Shown here one piece after another: positions 54,789-64,000 of a stretch of 64,000 bases of DNA. The translations under genes were made by a program, and so were the position numbers. The notes beneath the pieces were generated by a model. The model was not told the DNA's origin. It did no database searches and worked only from the letters and a program-made list of their open reading frames with translations. The number at the start of each line of letters is the position of its first letter. The stretch's first letter is position 1. The DNA is from DATFVA01 sp963815785 (GTDB taxonomy: Bacteria; Bacteroidota; Ignavibacteria; Ignavibacteriales; Ignavibacteriaceae), in the NCBI GenBank assembly GCA_963815785.1, contig CAWFHZ010000007.1, positions 682,001 through 746,000 of the forward strand, in the 5' to 3' direction.

Positions 54789-55913
54789 TCAAGTTCTCAT
54801 ATTCATGTTCTTACTCATGATGGAATTGTAAATTGAAACCATTTTGTTTACTGAATCATTCCAGTCATATTCATTAACAACTTTATTTCTTCCCATTTCT
54901 CCATATTGTAATCTGAGTTCAGGGTGCAAAATTAGTTTTATAATTGCCTCAGATAGAGTTTCAGAGTCCTCCTTATGAACAATAAGTCCTGTGCTGCCAT
55001 CATCAACAACTTCAGGGAGGCCACCAACATTAGAAACTATAACTGGCTTACTACATGCACAGGCTTCAAGAATTGCCACTCCGAAGCTCTCACTATCTTC
55101 AACAGAAACTGCAACATAAATATCAATCATATTATGATAATCGGGAACCTTATCAGCTTTTATAAATCCAGTAAAAACAACATCTTTTTGTATGTTTAGT
55201 TTAAATACCAACTCTTTTAAATATTTATCTAAACTACCACTACCAACTATTAACAATTTTAATTCCAATTCGGGAAGTTTGCTTTTAACCTTTGTGAACG
55301 CTCTAATTAAATATTCAATTCCATACTTTTTTTCGAGAGTTTTTATTGTTCCAATTACTAAACCTTTATCGATTACAGATTTTACTTTCATCTGTCTGAA
55401 TTTTTTAATGTCAATACCAAAAGGAGTTATTTCGATCTCTTTTTTAGTATATAGTCTAATTTTGTGCGCCATAAAATTGCTGGTGGATAATATCTTATCA
55501 GCTCTCGAAAGAGAATACATTATTATATACCTGTGAATAAAACTTTTTTCTGGGAAATTATAAATATCTGATCCCCAAACAGAAATTATATAAGGATGAA
55601 AATTAGTTAAGGCCCCAAGCAGGCCAAAACTTGAGGCATAATGAGCATGAAGTATATCCGGTTTGAAAGTTTTTATGATATTTTTAATTCTCCGTAGGGC
55701 CCTTAGGTAAACGATTTTTACCAGTGATCCGTCGGAACGGGATTTAATTTTGAGAGATGAATTAAGTGTTTCGAGTTTTATTTTATCATTAAAAAGATGT
55801 TTGTCAAATTCACTTAAACCGAAAAGATAAATATCCATTCCATTGTCAGCCAAGGAATTGGCCCACTTCTGAGTATGGACTGAAGCAGAATCGGCTAGCA
55901 TTAGTATCTTCAT
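54789..55913 (-). CDS. Glycosyltransferase family 4
   Basis: A 374-aa retaining GT-B enzyme. The N-half opens with ILMLADSASVHTQKWANSLA and has LHAHYAS. The C-half shows the nucleotide-sugar motif ESFGVAILEACACSKPVIVSNVGGLPEVV. The length is normal. It belongs to the minus-strand cluster run. Acceptor and sugar are unknown. Confidence 0.9.
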   Translation of the reverse strand: MKILMLADSASVHTQKWANSLADNGMDIYLFGLSEFDKHLFNDKIKLETLNSSLKIKSRSDGSLVKIVYLRALRRIKNIIKTFKPDILHAHYASSFGLLGALTNFHPYIISVWGSDIYNFPEKSFIHRYIIMYSLSRADKILSTSNFMAHKIRLYTKKEIEITPFGIDIKKFRQMKVKSVIDKGLVIGTIKTLEKKYGIEYLIRAFTKVKSKLPELELKLLIVGSGSLDKYLKELVFKLNIQKDVVFTGFIKADKVPDYHNMIDIYVAVSVEDSESFGVAILEACACSKPVIVSNVGGLPEVVDDGSTGLIVHKEDSETLSEAIIKLILHPELRLQYGEMGRNKVVNEYDWNDSVNKMVSIYNSIMSKNMNMRT

Positions 55914-55985
55914 GAATCTACCAAAATAATTAATTTCCTACATTATAAAAGAATTAGTTAGTAAAATGATTCAATACCGCTTTTA

Positions 55986-57095
55986 TTATCTTTCTGATAT
56001 GTCAAATTTGTTAATAAATGAATTGACTTTTACATATACTGAGTGAACTGATAATATATTCATACACTCAAAAGCCGGACAGCCTCTTCTTCCCGCATTT
56101 GTAAAACAATACTGAGCATTATCTTTAGGAGAACATTTAAGATTCTCCTGAATGAAATCATGGTATTTACCGTATGGTAGTGAATATTTTGGATTAGTCG
56201 GACCATAAATTGTAAATGTGGGTTTCCCCAGCATACTAGCTATGTAAAGCGGACCTGAATCATTTGAAATAATAATTGAAGCCCCATTAATGATTTTTAT
56301 CAGTTCGTAAACGTCTATTGATTCATAAATATCTATTCCAAGGTTAAAAATATCTTGCTTTATTTCATCATTTAATCTGCCTTGCTCAGCAATAATAATT
56401 ATTCTATATCTCTGATTTATTTGATCAGCAAGTTCAATGAATTTTTTAAGATTCCATTCTTTTGCTTTCCAACCTGCGAAAGGATGAATTAGGATATATC
56501 CATCCTTATTCAATTTAATATCAAACTTCTTAATAGTATCGGTATATGGTGGAATCTCATCTTGAACAATATTTAGATACATATCCATAATATGAGGAAG
56601 TTTCCTAAAAGGTAAATATTTGGTATAAATTGCTTCATAATAACTTTCATTTATCCCAATAATATCAGTAGCGTTAGAATTGATGAGCAGTGAGGCCGAA
56701 ATTGTTGAACCAGTAAAATCAAATATTTTTTGAGGGTTTAACTTGTTCAATTTTTTTCGAATCTTTCCTTTGACCATTCTACTATTGAAATAAAAATCAG
56801 AATGTTTGAAAGGAATTATAAATTCTGAATCAAAAAAATATTCAAATATTGGTTTGGATTCTTCGAAACAAAAAATATAGACATCTTTACAAAAAGAATT
56901 ATAAATTTCCCTTTGTGCCGGAATGGTAAAAACAGAATCTCCTAATTTTCGGAATGCAATAATAACAATAGAATCTGAGTTTATTTGTGTAAATAGTTTC
57001 TTTAATGATCTAATGATTTTTATCAATATTGATAGAAGTATACGAACAATTTCAGAAAGTGCTTTATTATTTGTTAAAATAACAGATATTTTCAT
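55986..57095 (-). CDS. Glycosyltransferase family 9 (heptosyltransferase-like)
   Basis: A 369-aa GT-B enzyme of the ADP-heptose:LPS heptosyltransferase family. It shows IIAFRKLGDSVFTIPAQREI near residue 45, ILIHPFAGWKAKEW, IIISNDSGPLYIASMLGKPTFTIYGPTNP and a Cys-rich tail (CSPKDNAQYC...GCPAFEC) often seen in this family. An extra basic N-terminal helix of about 40 residues may anchor it. It is first in its operon, next to the AT-rich divergent promoter gap. Confidence 0.87.
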   Translation of the reverse strand: MKISVILTNNKALSEIVRILLSILIKIIRSLKKLFTQINSDSIVIIAFRKLGDSVFTIPAQREIYNSFCKDVYIFCFEESKPIFEYFFDSEFIIPFKHSDFYFNSRMVKGKIRKKLNKLNPQKIFDFTGSTISASLLINSNATDIIGINESYYEAIYTKYLPFRKLPHIMDMYLNIVQDEIPPYTDTIKKFDIKLNKDGYILIHPFAGWKAKEWNLKKFIELADQINQRYRIIIIAEQGRLNDEIKQDIFNLGIDIYESIDVYELIKIINGASIIISNDSGPLYIASMLGKPTFTIYGPTNPKYSLPYGKYHDFIQENLKCSPKDNAQYCFTNAGRRGCPAFECMNILSVHSVYVKVNSFINKFDISER

Positions 57096-57436
57096 TGTAT
57101 GATTTATTTAATAGCAGGTTTCTATATATTTTCAAGATTAAACTTTTATGCAAGAAATTATAATCCAACGCAACCTTAAATTTAATATTTAATCTTGTAT
57201 TAAAGAATTCATTAAAAATTATAATTCTACATAGTTTCTAAAAATATATTTTATTTCATGCTATATAAAAACTTGTGTAAAATTAATTCTGATAATTTTT
57301 TACTAGAATTTTACTTCAAAAAGCTATAAATTAATAAATCTTTTTTTATTCACTAAAATATTTTAGCTTTACAGGGTAAATTAACTCATTTTTAAATCAT
57401 TCATATTAATAAATAATCAGCACACCATTTAAGCTT
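57096..57436. other. Divergent intergenic region of the polysaccharide cluster
   Basis: A very AT-rich 341-bp gap between divergent genes. It must contain promoters for both directions, but no clear -35/-10 pair, JUMPstart-like motif or strong hairpin stands out, and no credible ORF. Confidence 0.5.
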
Positions 57437-58597
57437 ATGCAAAACGACTTCCTTTTGTTTCATAAACCCTTTATTTCCGAAGATGAAGTTGATGAAATCG
57501 TTGACACTGTGCGTTCCGGTTGGCTCAGTATGGGACCCAAAACAATTAAATTTGAAGAGTTATTTGGTAATTATATCGGATGTAAAAAGGGTGTTGCCGT
57601 AAGTTCCTGGACAGCGGCCGGACATCTTACTCTTGAAGCATACGGCTTAAAACAGGGTGACGAAGTAATTGTTCCTACAATGACCTTTCCAGCCACTGCT
57701 GAAATCGTATGTTATTTTGGAGCCAAACCTGTTATTGTTGATGTTGATCCGGATACCCTGAATATCTCTCTTGAAGCTATTGAAAAAGCAATTACCCCAA
57801 AGACAAAAGTAATAATACCTGTACACTATGGCGGTCAACCATGCGATATGGATGAGATATTAGATTTGGCAAAAAAGTATAATCTAAAAGTTATGGAGGA
57901 TGCAGCTCATTCATTACCAGCAACTTATAAAGGTAAAAAAGTTGGTAATATTTCTGAAGTAACGTGTTTTAGTTTTTATGCTACAAAAACTCTTTCCACG
58001 GGTGAGGGGGGAATGATTTGTACTAATAATGAAGAAATAGCCGAGCGGGTTAAAATCATGCGTTTGCACGGTATTAACAGGGATGCCTGGAAAAGATATA
58101 CCGAATCAGGGTCCTGGTATTATGAAGTTGTAGCTCCCGGCTATAAATATAACTTTACCGATCTTCAGGCTTCTCTCGGTCTGCCTCAATTAAAAAAGGT
58201 GGATCATATGTGGGAGTGCAGAAAAAATATTGCAAAAAGATATACGGAAAATTTTAAGGATAACGATTTGATCCAACTCCATGGAATTAAACCGGATCGT
58301 GAATCATCCTGGCACCTTTACCCGATTCGATTGGAACTTGAAAAATTAAATATTAATCGAGCCAGATTTATTGATGAACTTAGAAATAATAAAGTTGGAG
58401 CTGGAGTTCATTTTATGCCTGTTCATCAACATCTATATTATAAGGAAACCTTTAATCTTAAAGATAGTGATTTCCCTGTAGCCTCAGCCGTCTTTCCAAG
58501 ACTCGTCTCACTCCCAATTTATCCCGGAATGACAGATCAAAATGTCGACTATGTTATCGAAGTTGTAAACTCATTGCTTCAAAAATATAAAAAATAG
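57437..58597 (+). CDS. DegT/DnrJ/EryC1-family UDP-sugar aminotransferase
   Basis: A 386-aa PLP aminotransferase with the textbook motifs: GWLSMGPKTIKFEELF, VIVPTMTFPATAEI, VMEDAAHS (Asp155) and SFYATKTLSTGEGG (Lys184). The C-terminal YKYNFTDLQASLGLPQL and HFMPVHQH are typical of the PglE/ArnB/PseC group making 4-amino sugars. It begins 12 bp upstream of the initiating transferase gene, as in bacillosamine or QuiNAc4N routes, so it probably supplies the first sugar of the repeat unit. Confidence 0.92.
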   Translation: MQNDFLLFHKPFISEDEVDEIVDTVRSGWLSMGPKTIKFEELFGNYIGCKKGVAVSSWTAAGHLTLEAYGLKQGDEVIVPTMTFPATAEIVCYFGAKPVIVDVDPDTLNISLEAIEKAITPKTKVIIPVHYGGQPCDMDEILDLAKKYNLKVMEDAAHSLPATYKGKKVGNISEVTCFSFYATKTLSTGEGGMICTNNEEIAERVKIMRLHGINRDAWKRYTESGSWYYEVVAPGYKYNFTDLQASLGLPQLKKVDHMWECRKNIAKRYTENFKDNDLIQLHGIKPDRESSWHLYPIRLELEKLNINRARFIDELRNNKVGAGVHFMPVHQHLYYKETFNLKDSDFPVASAVFPRLVSLPIYPGMTDQNVDYVIEVVNSLLQKYKK

Positions 58598-58609
58598 TTT
58601 TGCTGAAAT

Positions 58610-59185
58610 ATGGGTAGACAGGGAAGCTGGGTAAAGCGAATTACGGATATACTCTTAAGTATTATCATACTTTTAATAACCTCTCCCATATTATTGTTAT
58701 CTATTATAGCTATTAAATTGGAATCCCAAGGTCCGGCATTTTTTTTACACGAAAGAACGGGTTACAAAGGTAAATTATTTAAGTTAGTTAAATTTCGTGG
58801 GATGGTGGATAATGCTTTGCATGTTGGTCCTGAATTAACTCAAATAAATGACCCGCGTATTACTAAGGTCGGAAAATTTCTCAGGAGAACGAGCATAGAT
58901 GAAATTCCTAATTTTTTTAATGTTTTAAAAGGGGAAATGACTATTGTAGGTCCTCGTCCTGATATTCCTTCAATTACAAATAAATACACTGAACAACAAA
59001 AAAAAATATTTGACTTTAAACCTGGAGTAACTGGAATTTCTCAAATTAACGGCAGGCAAATGTTAACCCCTGATCAACGAATAAAGATGGAACTTGACTA
59101 CTACAAAAATGCAGATTTTTATTCGGATTTAGTTGTATTTTTTAAGACATTTATCATTGTGTTTAGTAATGAAGGTAATATTTAG
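58610..59185 (+). CDS. Initiating phosphoglycosyl transferase (PglC/WcaJ-like, monotopic)
   Basis: A 191-aa small phosphoglycosyl transferase that loads a phosphosugar on undecaprenyl phosphate. It has one re-entrant membrane helix (about 10-35) and the core motifs GPAFFLHERTGYKGKLFKLVKFRGM (KFRSM in most), the catalytic Asp97-Glu98 in SIDEIPNFFNVLKGEM and VGPRP. It lacks the large N-terminal membrane domain of WcaJ, so it is the minimal form. Together with the aminotransferase upstream and the OMP downstream it starts and finishes the export pathway. Confidence 0.92.
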   Translation: MGRQGSWVKRITDILLSIIILLITSPILLLSIIAIKLESQGPAFFLHERTGYKGKLFKLVKFRGMVDNALHVGPELTQINDPRITKVGKFLRRTSIDEIPNFFNVLKGEMTIVGPRPDIPSITNKYTEQQKKIFDFKPGVTGISQINGRQMLTPDQRIKMELDYYKNADFYSDLVVFFKTFIIVFSNEGNI

Positions 59186-59188
59186 GTC

Positions 59189-60850
59189 TTGATTAAAATA
59201 ACGTGCTCGATAATCTTCCTTTGCTTTATCAACATTTTTCCTCAGGTGGAAACTATTCCGGCAGATCATCCTGTTTATCCGTTTTTAAAGGAAATGTTTG
59301 TAAAAGGCAATCTGGAAAAATATAATGATGTTATCTTACCTTTTTCAAAACAAAAAGTAACTAACCTTCTCTTGGAAATTAATGCTCATTATAATCGGTT
59401 ATCTTCAGCAGAAAGAGAATTTCTGTGCAGGATGGAAGTCCGATTAGGAATGAAAGAAAATGATCCCGATTCCTTTCTAAAAGATTTTCCAGTGAAAGTC
59501 ATTAAAAATTTTCAAGAATACAATGAAAAACATTTGTATGCCTACAGGGATTCTGTGGTGAAGATGAACATCGATCTTTTCGGAGACATAACTCATATTT
59601 ACTCCCAAAAATTTGATGATTACAGCCTACTTTTAAATTTGGGTGGACATATTTACGGGTCATATTCAGATTGGCTTGGTTTTTTAGTTGAAGGTTCAAA
59701 CGGCACACAATATCATAACAGACAAGTTGCAGAACTTGATCCGAGAGTTAAACGCAGTTTTACATTTAATAATACGAAGATTAATTTTTTTGATAACACA
59801 CAGGGATACGTAAGATTGCAGAAAGATAATGTTAATCTCCAATTAGGAAGAGAAAGAATTCTTTGGGGGAATGGATATATAAACAGGATGATCCTTTCAG
59901 ATAATCCTCCTTTATTTGATTTCCTGAGGTTTAATATTTCGTATAAATCTTTACGATATGACTTCTTGCATGCATGGCTTGTGCAACCTTATGAGACCAT
60001 CCATGTGGATTCAATTACAGGTGATGTCAGACAGAAAGGATCAAAATATTTGGCAATAAGCCGGCTTGGTTTCAATCCATATTCAAACCTGGACTTTGGT
60101 TTAACTCAGATGATTATTTATGCAAATCGTCCTTTTGAAGCAGCTTATCTTAATCCATTTCTTTTCTGGGAATCTGCGCAAAGATCTTTGGGTGACCTTG
60201 ATAATTCTTTTCTGTCGTTTGATGTAAGGTATAAAATTACGGATGGAATAGAAACTTCAGGATCAATGATCTGGGATGATATTTTATTTAGTGTTTTATT
60301 TAAGGGTGAATTTGATAAAGTTAATAACAGGTCTGCCTGGCAAGTGGGATTAATGCTAACAAATCCTGTCCTACCCACAAATCTGAATTTGAAGATCGAA
60401 TACCTTCAAATTAGACCCTATACTTTTTCTCATCCGGATATTGGCGAAGCACTTACTTATACTAATAATTCCTATATACTCGGTGCTAATATTCAGCCAA
60501 ATTCAACAGCATTGAGTGCCGAAATGAATTATTTAATGAATGGTAATTGGCAATTTCAAATTTCTTATGCTCATATTCTTCACGGTAATAATTATTATGA
60601 TGAAAATGGAAATCTTATTAAAAATGTAGGAGGGAATATTTTTGAAAATTTGAATTTGTATTCCTCTTTTGTTGCCCCCCTATTAGATGGCAATTTAGAG
60701 AAAATAGATAACTTTTCCTTAAAAATTCAGAATGAAATTTTATATGGAATTTATCTAAACCTGATTATTAATTCGTCTTTTATAAATACCTCTTCGACTA
60801 GCAGCTCACACTATTCCATCTTATCTCAACTAAAGTTTTATTTCAGATAG
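59189..60850 (+). CDS. Wzi-like capsule assembly outer-membrane protein
   Basis: A 553-aa outer-membrane protein. It starts with TTG, has a signal peptide (1-18) and the family opening IPADHPVYPFLKEMFVKG. A long beta-barrel follows with QLGRERILWGNGYINRMILSDN, the segment YLNPFLFWES and an aromatic last residue (LKFYFR, with Phe in the last strand). Wzi-like proteins hold or organise capsule at the surface. Three bases separate it from the initiating transferase gene, so the two are co-transcribed. Confidence 0.85.
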   Translation: MIKITCSIIFLCFINIFPQVETIPADHPVYPFLKEMFVKGNLEKYNDVILPFSKQKVTNLLLEINAHYNRLSSAEREFLCRMEVRLGMKENDPDSFLKDFPVKVIKNFQEYNEKHLYAYRDSVVKMNIDLFGDITHIYSQKFDDYSLLLNLGGHIYGSYSDWLGFLVEGSNGTQYHNRQVAELDPRVKRSFTFNNTKINFFDNTQGYVRLQKDNVNLQLGRERILWGNGYINRMILSDNPPLFDFLRFNISYKSLRYDFLHAWLVQPYETIHVDSITGDVRQKGSKYLAISRLGFNPYSNLDFGLTQMIIYANRPFEAAYLNPFLFWESAQRSLGDLDNSFLSFDVRYKITDGIETSGSMIWDDILFSVLFKGEFDKVNNRSAWQVGLMLTNPVLPTNLNLKIEYLQIRPYTFSHPDIGEALTYTNNSYILGANIQPNSTALSAEMNYLMNGNWQFQISYAHILHGNNYYDENGNLIKNVGGNIFENLNLYSSFVAPLLDGNLEKIDNFSLKIQNEILYGIYLNLIINSSFINTSSTSSSHYSILSQLKFYFR

Positions 60851-60950
60851 ATATGCCTAAACAATATTACAAAAAGGTATTATTTTCGCCTTGCGATGTT
60901 TTTTGCAAAATTCTAAGTTAAAGTTAAATATTTAAAATATAGGGCCTTTA

Positions 60951-63900
60951 ATGAGGAGAATAATTTCATTCTTTCTTTTGGTTTATGTTTCTACCAGTAT
61001 AACCTTAGCTCAGTCATACAAAATACTCGAATCAAATAATGAAATATTAAAAGTAGAAATTAATTTTAATGGGGTATACCAAATAAAAGATACCACTCTT
61101 GAATCAAAAGTATATCAATTAATTAAAGGAGGAGAACTATCTGCCCGTCAGGCCGGCCAACCATGGTTACCAGAATACAATCTTCAGATCGGAATACCAT
61201 TTAATTCAAAACCAACTATTCAAATAGTTCAGATTAATAAAACCACGTTTGAAAATATTTTTATTCTTCCGTTTCCCGCAGAAGATCCAAGTTATGCTAA
61301 AATAGATGTTAATAATTTTGACAAATCAATTTACTCCTCAAACAAATATTTCCCAGAAAACTCTGCGATTTTAGGAGCAGATTATATATTAAGATACTCC
61401 AGAATTATGCCCTTAATTATTAATCCATATCAATTTAATCCTGTTTCTCATCAATTAACTTTTAATAAAAAAATAGTTGTCTTAATAAAGTATAATAATA
61501 AGAATTCAAGTAATCTTTTTGTGAATGATAATTTAACCAATGGGTTTTTAAAATCCGGAGTAATTAATTATTCACAGGCATTACAATGGACAAAGAAAGA
61601 ACCTGCAAAAGTCGTATATGGTGGAAGTGGATACGGGAATTACTGGTATAATCCAAACAAAAATTATTTTAAAATTTATCTGAAGAACAAAGGTGTTTAT
61701 CGAATTACATTTGATCAACTGGTCGCTTCCGGTGTTCCGATCCAGGGTGGGGTTCCAAGTGATGCATTGGAAATAGTAAATGATGGAAACTCAATTCCTA
61801 TTGATGTAGTAGATGGCGGTGACGGAACTTTTAGTAGTGGAGATTATTTTCAGTTTGTAGGTAATCCCCCAACTCCAACTCAATATAGCACAATGAATAT
61901 CTATAATAATTCCAACGTTTACTGGTTCTCATATCAAAGCGATACTTTGGCTGCGAGGTATCAGCTTACAGATGGATATCCAAACAATTATCAGTCAACT
62001 ATTAATTATACCTTAAAAAAGCTTCATTTTGAAAAAGATTCTATCTATGAACAATTGGGACATTCAGGCACTCTAAATATAGACCATTGGTACTGGGATA
62101 AGATTACCGGAAGCAATGGTAATGTTGACTATGCATTTTCGGACAGGTTTGATTATCTCTCAAGTTTTATTGATACGACACATTACCTAAAGGTTAAAAT
62201 TAATATGACCGGTATGAATACGAATAGTTGCTCTCCTGATCATAAGGTCTATGTTAGCTTAAATCAAAAATATATTGGAAGTACCACTTGGGATGATCAA
62301 ACAAATAAAACTTTTGAAAAACAGGTATATATATCTAGCGATAGTATTCCACTTTTTTACACTGGAAATCTATTAACTGTAGAAACTAAAGGAGAGAGTT
62401 GTAATCCGAATTCTCAGAATGATGAATTGAGGATGAATTGGTATGATCTTGAGTATTATAGATATAACAGAACCTTTGGTGATCATTACGATTTTATTAG
62501 CCCCCCTAATTCGTCAGGGAAAATAAGGTTTTGGGTATGGCAATGGACTGAAGATAATATGAAAATATATATTCCTTCAAAAAATAAATGCATCTATAAC
62601 CCTAAAATAGTTAATAATTCCGATAAAGATGTACAATTTGTTGATACTGTAACAAATGAAACCGAATATTTTTGTAATTCAAATAAATATTTCCTTTCAC
62701 CTGATTCAATTATTGGGGCTGTACATTCAGACCTAAGAAATCCGGGAAATGGGGCTGATTATATAATAATTACACATTCTGATTTTACAGATGCTGCCAA
62801 TAGGCTAAAAAATCTTCGTGAAATTAGTTACCCTGATACAAATATCACGGATCCCAGAATTCTTGTGGTAGATATAAATCAAATTTATGATGAATTTTCA
62901 TATGGCTTACTGAACCCTCAAGCATTACAGGATTTTGTAAAGTATGCTTTTGAAACATGGACTGCACCTGCTCCAGTATACATTGTCCTATTTGGGGATA
63001 TGAGTCATGATTATCGACATTTGCTAACTTCTAGCCGACCTAATTTTATTCCTTCTTTACCATTTTATGCAAATACGTATGGGGAAGCACAAAGTGACAA
63101 TTTGATAGTTGATGTAGCCGGAAATGATTTGGTCCCTGATTTAGCAATTGGAAGGATGTCCTGTGAGACACCTACCGAAGCTGATATTTTGATGGATAAA
63201 TTAGAGAATTATCCAGAAGATGTTGGCAAAGATTGGAAACAGGATGTTATGTTGGCTGCTTCGGGGTTAAGTGCTGAAGATGAATTGAGCTTTAAATTTA
63301 ACTTTTACAGTAATAGATTAGCCGATAATTATTTAATTCCCAACGGTATCCACCCTTCCCGAGTATATCATTTTCCGGCCAATGCTGAGGATTCACTTTT
63401 TATTGGTGGGGGACTTAAGATTAGACAAGAAATTGATGAAGGAGTTGTTTTAGGTAATTATTATGGACATGGGGGCGGCTATCAGTGGGATTTAACCTTT
63501 ACAAATGATGATATTGCTGCGTTAAATAATCCTGGCAGACTTCCGGTTATTTTAAGTGTTACATGTTATACTGCACATTTCGATGATCAGGATGTATTTG
63601 GTGAACAATTTAATAAATTACCTGGAAAAGGGAGTATAGGATTTTTTGGAAATACTGTCTTAACATATTGGCCGCTGGGTGCAGTGATTGATGAAGAGAT
63701 ATTTAAAGAGATATTTAATAATAAAAATTATACTATTGGTAGAGCTCTTCTTTATGCTAAAAATCAGATTGGGGGTTCCGGTTATAATGGACAGCAAATT
63801 ACATTACTCACCTATTTAGGAGACCCAGGGCTAAAATTAGCATTGCCAGATAAACCAGATTTTTCGATCAAATCATCAGATATTTCTCTTTCAAAGGAAA

Positions 63901-64000
63901 TCCCTTTAGCTAAAGACACTTTGTTGATAAAAGCTAAAATTAATAACCTAGGAATAACTTTCCCAAGTGACACTATTACTGTTCAGTTTTTCGCTGAATC
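60951..64000 (+). CDS. C25-family (gingipain/PorU-like) cysteine peptidase, cut by window edge
   Basis: At least 1,016 residues, open to the window end. A signal peptide (1-21, ending ITLAQS) is followed by a C25-type propeptide region (about 22-215), a domain opening YFKIYLKNKGVYRITFDQL and the peptidase domain. The catalytic dyad is His840 in YYGHGGGYQ and Cys872 in SVTCYTAHF. After residue about 960 a CARDB-like beta-domain begins (FSIKSSDISLS..., IKAKINNLGI). These enzymes are exported by, or act in, the type IX secretion system. The CARDB tail favours a secreted peptidase over PorU itself; the missing C-terminus would decide. Confidence 0.88.
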   Translation, partial: MRRIISFFLLVYVSTSITLAQSYKILESNNEILKVEINFNGVYQIKDTTLESKVYQLIKGGELSARQAGQPWLPEYNLQIGIPFNSKPTIQIVQINKTTFENIFILPFPAEDPSYAKIDVNNFDKSIYSSNKYFPENSAILGADYILRYSRIMPLIINPYQFNPVSHQLTFNKKIVVLIKYNNKNSSNLFVNDNLTNGFLKSGVINYSQALQWTKKEPAKVVYGGSGYGNYWYNPNKNYFKIYLKNKGVYRITFDQLVASGVPIQGGVPSDALEIVNDGNSIPIDVVDGGDGTFSSGDYFQFVGNPPTPTQYSTMNIYNNSNVYWFSYQSDTLAARYQLTDGYPNNYQSTINYTLKKLHFEKDSIYEQLGHSGTLNIDHWYWDKITGSNGNVDYAFSDRFDYLSSFIDTTHYLKVKINMTGMNTNSCSPDHKVYVSLNQKYIGSTTWDDQTNKTFEKQVYISSDSIPLFYTGNLLTVETKGESCNPNSQNDELRMNWYDLEYYRYNRTFGDHYDFISPPNSSGKIRFWVWQWTEDNMKIYIPSKNKCIYNPKIVNNSDKDVQFVDTVTNETEYFCNSNKYFLSPDSIIGAVHSDLRNPGNGADYIIITHSDFTDAANRLKNLREISYPDTNITDPRILVVDINQIYDEFSYGLLNPQALQDFVKYAFETWTAPAPVYIVLFGDMSHDYRHLLTSSRPNFIPSLPFYANTYGEAQSDNLIVDVAGNDLVPDLAIGRMSCETPTEADILMDKLENYPEDVGKDWKQDVMLAASGLSAEDELSFKFNFYSNRLADNYLIPNGIHPSRVYHFPANAEDSLFIGGGLKIRQEIDEGVVLGNYYGHGGGYQWDLTFTNDDIAALNNPGRLPVILSVTCYTAHFDDQDVFGEQFNKLPGKGSIGFFGNTVLTYWPLGAVIDEEIFKEIFNNKNYTIGRALLYAKNQIGGSGYNGQQITLLTYLGDPGLKLALPDKPDFSIKSSDISLSKEIPLAKDTLLIKAKINNLGITFPSDTITVQFFAE

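Noticed and set aside
57096..57436. JUMPstart-like element or small RNA in the divergent gap
   Set aside because: No conserved ops-type sequence and no hairpin stronger than expected for AT-rich DNA.
1..64000. CRISPR array, tRNA, rRNA or prophage
   Set aside because: No regularly spaced repeats, no TpsiC-type arm or rRNA core sequences, and no phage structural genes seen in reading the window.

Overview
The window is AT-rich DNA from a bacterium that looks like a member of the Ignavibacteria (Bacteroidota/Chlorobi side). The pointers are a C25 gingipain-type peptidase, a Wzi-like outer-membrane protein, PAS-rich sensor kinases, weak Shine-Dalgarno signals, and a yceD-rpmF-plsX-fab-rnc operon together with a true LexA. 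This placement is inferred from gene content, not from a marker phylogeny. I see no rRNA, tRNA, CRISPR array or phage.

Region 1 (0.1-17.0 kb, all + strand): a membrane fatty-acid hydroxylase, a lone receiver protein and a GH9 glucanase precede what looks like a synthase-dependent exopolysaccharide locus. Its genes are two tandem KaiC-like ATPases (the second fused to a degenerate GGDEF-like domain), a TPR plus beta-barrel exporter, a processive GT2 synthase, a small membrane protein, and two tandem proteins with a GATase-like and a deacetylase-like domain that have lost the metal ligands. A PAS-rich hybrid kinase with a degraded ATP-binding domain closes it. This is the most system-like and least familiar part of the window.

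Region 2 (17.0-20.0 kb): a 127-bp MITE-like element with an 8-bp target duplication sits just upstream of the lexA promoter. A palindromic LexA operator overlaps the promoter, and the operon reads lexA-DUF72-dinB (Pol IV).

Region 3 (20.0-31.6 kb, all - strand): HIT protein, NtrC-type regulator, an acyl-CoA carboxylase beta / acyl-CoA dehydrogenase / MeaB catabolic set, GalE-like epimerase, NadD, a possible nucleotidyltransferase-fold protein, PrsW-like protease and a NatAB-like ABC exporter.

Region 4 (31.7-39.3 kb, + strand): yceD-rpmF-plsX-fabH-fabD-DUF3109-fabG-acpP-fabF-rnc, with a clear sigma-70-type promoter. Region 5 (39.4-49.6 kb): gcvP with a terminator, a small BamA-like barrel, rsmE, an RlpA-like lipoprotein, a small ORF with a structured-RNA candidate, a CHASE3 histidine kinase, a DinB-fold protein and RNase HIII. 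Region 6 (49.6-60.9 kb): a surface polysaccharide cluster (MurJ/Wzx-type flippase, Wzy-like polymerase, glycosyltransferases, two DegT aminotransferases, PglC-like initiating transferase, Wzi-like OMP). A C25 peptidase runs off the right edge.

Five genes contain single-base-type frameshifts, mostly in homopolymers, and one has an in-frame TAG. Because one of them is fabH and another is rsmE, assembly error is the first explanation to test, ahead of real gene decay.
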